A stretch of DNA of 64,000 nucleotides. Origin: Pagrus major. Taxonomy: Eukaryota; Chordata; Actinopteri; Spariformes; Sparidae. Position 1 is the first letter of the stretch; each line of letters begins with the position of its first letter. The notes below the pieces were generated by a model that had not been told where the DNA came from, did not search any database, and saw only the letters and a program-made list of their open reading frames with translations. The stretch spans positions 8,043,539 through 8,107,538 of the forward strand of contig NC_133218.1 of the NCBI RefSeq assembly GCF_040436345.1, read 5' to 3'. Positions 61,936 to 64,000 of the stretch are shown in pieces. Position numbers and translations under genes: made by a program.

Positions 61936-61977
61936 GAGAGAGCTCTGCGTCATAGAGGGTTTGGGCTTTGACTGACA

Positions 61978-61985
61978 TGACGTCA
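61978..61985 (-). promoter_or_regulatory. CRE/ATF site upstream of 7SL copy 3
   Basis: TGACGTCA at -43 to -50. The palindrome is kept although two neighbouring bases differ from copies 1 and 2 (CTGACATGACGTCATC here, CCGACGTGACGTCATC there). Confidence 0.85.
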
Positions 61986-62853
61986 TCAGGGAGCACGCTC
62001 AGGTGGCATTTAGTGACGAAACAGACCTGCAGCTGCAGTGTGGACTAATCAGGGCCGGCTCTTGACACAGGACATCCAGGCGGTCACCTAGAGCGCCACA
62101 TGCTGGAGGTGCGCCGCAAATTAAAAGTTGATGTCTTTCCCATCCTTTTAATAATTTGTTTTATTGGACTAATATGGTCTTTACAGTGGAGAGTGCCCAG
62201 CTCATGCACCTCTGAGGGTTTGTTGCACGTCTCCATCACTTGTTGTGTTGCTCATGTGAATATTAATTTGTATTATTTGTGTGTAAACCAATAAAACAAA
62301 AAACAAACAAAAATGCATCAAATATGAAGATATTAATGTTTAACATCTACTCCAGACATGTTTGAACACATGTAAGATATTCTGCTTTGAATAATATTTT
62401 GTGTCTGATATGATTTTGTTTGTGCACTGGTGGTTTTGTGCAAGTTGCATACTTAAACCCTTGATTGGCCAAAAATAAGTCACAATAAGCAAAACAATAT
62501 TTGAGCGGATGGACACTTTAATAAACAGGTTGTCTTCCAAATGCCTCGCAGCCACAAGGTCAGGGGTCAAGTGGTCAAATATATTGATTAATCATTTATA
62601 AAGCCACAGGTTACAACTCATCAACACTCTGTAAAGGTGACATATTAGAAAGTGGTAGCATCATGTTTTATCTGTTGCAGATGACAGAGGGTTAGGGTGC
62701 TCTTTGAGAAGTGTCCATTCCTCCAGCGGCTGAGGTCACCGTGATCGTACAGGTGTGTTGCTTTTATTATTGTACCTGTACAGTATGTAATGAGTTTGAA
62801 CAATGACTGCACACATGTACCAGGAAGCTGTTTGGCCAGTATCAGCATTATTA

Positions 62854-63645
62854 TCAGCAGCCGTAGAGCAGGTTGATCCTCATGATGTCCCAGTAGGACA
62901 TGCCCTGCCTCTGGCCGATCTGCGTGTTGGCGTTGGGGATGGGGGTGATGGAGTCCCTGCCGTGCTGGATGGAGAAGGCTGTTCTTCCATAGTGCATGAT
63001 GGAGGAGTAGTCGTAGGGGGTGTTCAGGTTGTTGGTGTTCTGCTTGTAGAAGTTGTAGGCCATGTTGGGGTCGATGTTCTCCCAGTTGATCCTGACGTAG
63101 TAGTCGCGGTCGCTCCTGGTCTGTTCGTGCTGGAAGCCCAGAGCGTGGTTGATCTCGTGCTGGATGATGCCGTGGTAGAGGCAGCCCTGCCTGTTGAGAG
63201 AGAGCACCTGTCTGCCTCCCGTTCTGCCCAGAGCGGAGAAACATCCGCCTTTGTTCTCCACGCTGATGTAGTCGTACTCGTTCTGACGGGGGACGAAGCG
63301 GATGCAGGTACTGCTGTGGAAGGCCTTCATGGCGTTGTCGATCTTCTGCCTCTCCCAGCCGCTGAACTCACCGCTCATGGTGAAGGGGATCATCACCATG
63401 CCGTTGGAAGCTTTCCTCCACTGGCAGCTCTGGTACCAGCACGTCATGGCATTTCTGGTTGTGGGAGCCAGCAGGTCTCCTTCCAGCAGGAACTCATCGG
63501 TGGCGTTGTTGGAGGTCAGAATCCTGGTGGTGATGTCCATGGTGTCTGGGACTTCTTCTTCTTCTTGGCCTCCTTCCTCCTGGAGAGGATGTGCCTGACA
63601 GAGGCCGAGCAGGAGCAGCAGCAGCAGGCTGGCAGAGGGAGTCAT
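62854..63645 (-). CDS. hce: Hatching enzyme, astacin metalloprotease (high choriolytic type), copy 3
   Basis: Single exon, 263 aa, identical to copy 2 except one Ala-to-Thr change near the C-terminus (NANTQIGQ for NANAQIGQ). Signal peptide, propeptide with aspartate switch, zinc site HEINHALGFQHE, Met-turn SIMHY and C-terminal LLYGC are intact. Its 3' flank differs a little more (about 62690-62697). With copies 1 and 2 it shows that the array encodes essentially one enzyme at multiplied dosage. Confidence 0.93.
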   Translation of the reverse strand: MTPSASLLLLLLLGLCQAHPLQEEGGQEEEEVPDTMDITTRILTSNNATDEFLLEGDLLAPTTRNAMTCWYQSCQWRKASNGMVMIPFTMSGEFSGWERQKIDNAMKAFHSSTCIRFVPRQNEYDYISVENKGGCFSALGRTGGRQVLSLNRQGCLYHGIIQHEINHALGFQHEQTRSDRDYYVRINWENIDPNMAYNFYKQNTNNLNTPYDYSSIMHYGRTAFSIQHGRDSITPIPNANTQIGQRQGMSYWDIMRINLLYGC

Positions 63646-63740
63646 CTTCAGGGTCGGTCTGGAGGCTGTGGAGCTTCTGTGGAGAGCTGCTGTGGAGAGA
63701 CTCTGTGAAGCTTGATGTGTGACTCAGTTCAGTCCAGGCT

Positions 63741-63747
63741 CTTTATA
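63741..63747 (-). promoter_or_regulatory. TATA box of hatching enzyme copy 3
   Basis: TATAAAG at the same distance from the ATG as in copies 1 and 2. Confidence 0.75.
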
Positions 63748-64000
63748 CTCTCCTCTACAGGTGTGTCTGCAGGAGGATTATGGGTTGGGGTCCTCACTGC
63801 TAGGCCTAAATAAACCTCTGAGGGGAGGACTCCACAGACAAACCTACTTTTTAAACATGGTTTGTTATCTCTGCTCATTAGATGGATGAACACAGCTTCT
63901 GTCAAGATAAACACATTACAAGGTCTTCAACCAACAAGACGTCACATCATCTCTGTCAAACTAACCTTAATTCAAACAGAATAATATATATCATTGTCTC

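Larger units (their letters stand above)
61411..64000 (-). repeat. Tandem array unit 3, cut by the window end
   Basis: Repeats the left part of units 1 and 2: 7SL RNA, then hatching enzyme with promoter. The window stops at sequence matching about 48646 of unit 1, before the Ig gene. Confidence 0.93.

Overview
This is vertebrate nuclear DNA from a teleost fish, most likely a percomorph. Genes are split by GT-AG introns, and the spliced proteins read as close orthologues of human TDP1, EPRS1 and GLO1. The intronless hatching-enzyme genes are a euteleost trait. The non-coding DNA is full of short inverted-repeat elements familiar from spiny-rayed fish. I see no retrovirus-like or capsid-bearing element, no CRISPR array, and no tRNA gene I could support. 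Layout: 1-5.7 kb is mostly non-coding, with a candidate first exon of an unidentified minus-strand gene near 4.05-4.25 kb. 5.9-13.2 kb holds TDP1 on the minus strand: 15 coding exons, 611 aa, both catalytic HxK(x)nN motifs intact. 13.2-17.05 kb is the head-to-head spacer between TDP1 and EPRS1. 17.05-37.5 kb holds EPRS1 on the plus strand: 35 coding exons, 1670 aa, a bifunctional Glu/Pro-tRNA synthetase with five WHEP linker domains where the human protein has three. 39.65-44.46 kb holds GLO1 on the plus strand: 6 exons, 180 aa. From about 45.89 kb to the window end lies a tandem array of a composite unit, two complete copies and the start of a third. Each complete unit carries three minus-strand genes: a two-pass-spliced Ig V-set membrane protein of the fish B7/PD-L1-like type, an intronless astacin hatching enzyme (HCE type), and a full-length 7SL signal recognition particle (SRP) RNA gene. 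The third unit is cut by the window end after its 7SL and HCE genes. How the genes relate: TDP1, EPRS1 and GLO1 are ordinary single-copy housekeeping genes with no evident functional link to the array. The array is the notable part. A Pol III gene for the RNA core of SRP is co-amplified with a gene for a heavily secreted hatching-gland protease and with a fast-changing Ig receptor. All three 7SL copies keep an upstream CRE/ATF palindrome at the same -43 to -50 position, and they differ from each other at one base. The HCE copies are almost identical, while the two Ig copies have clearly diverged. This suggests recent duplication plus uneven homogenisation or selection across the unit.
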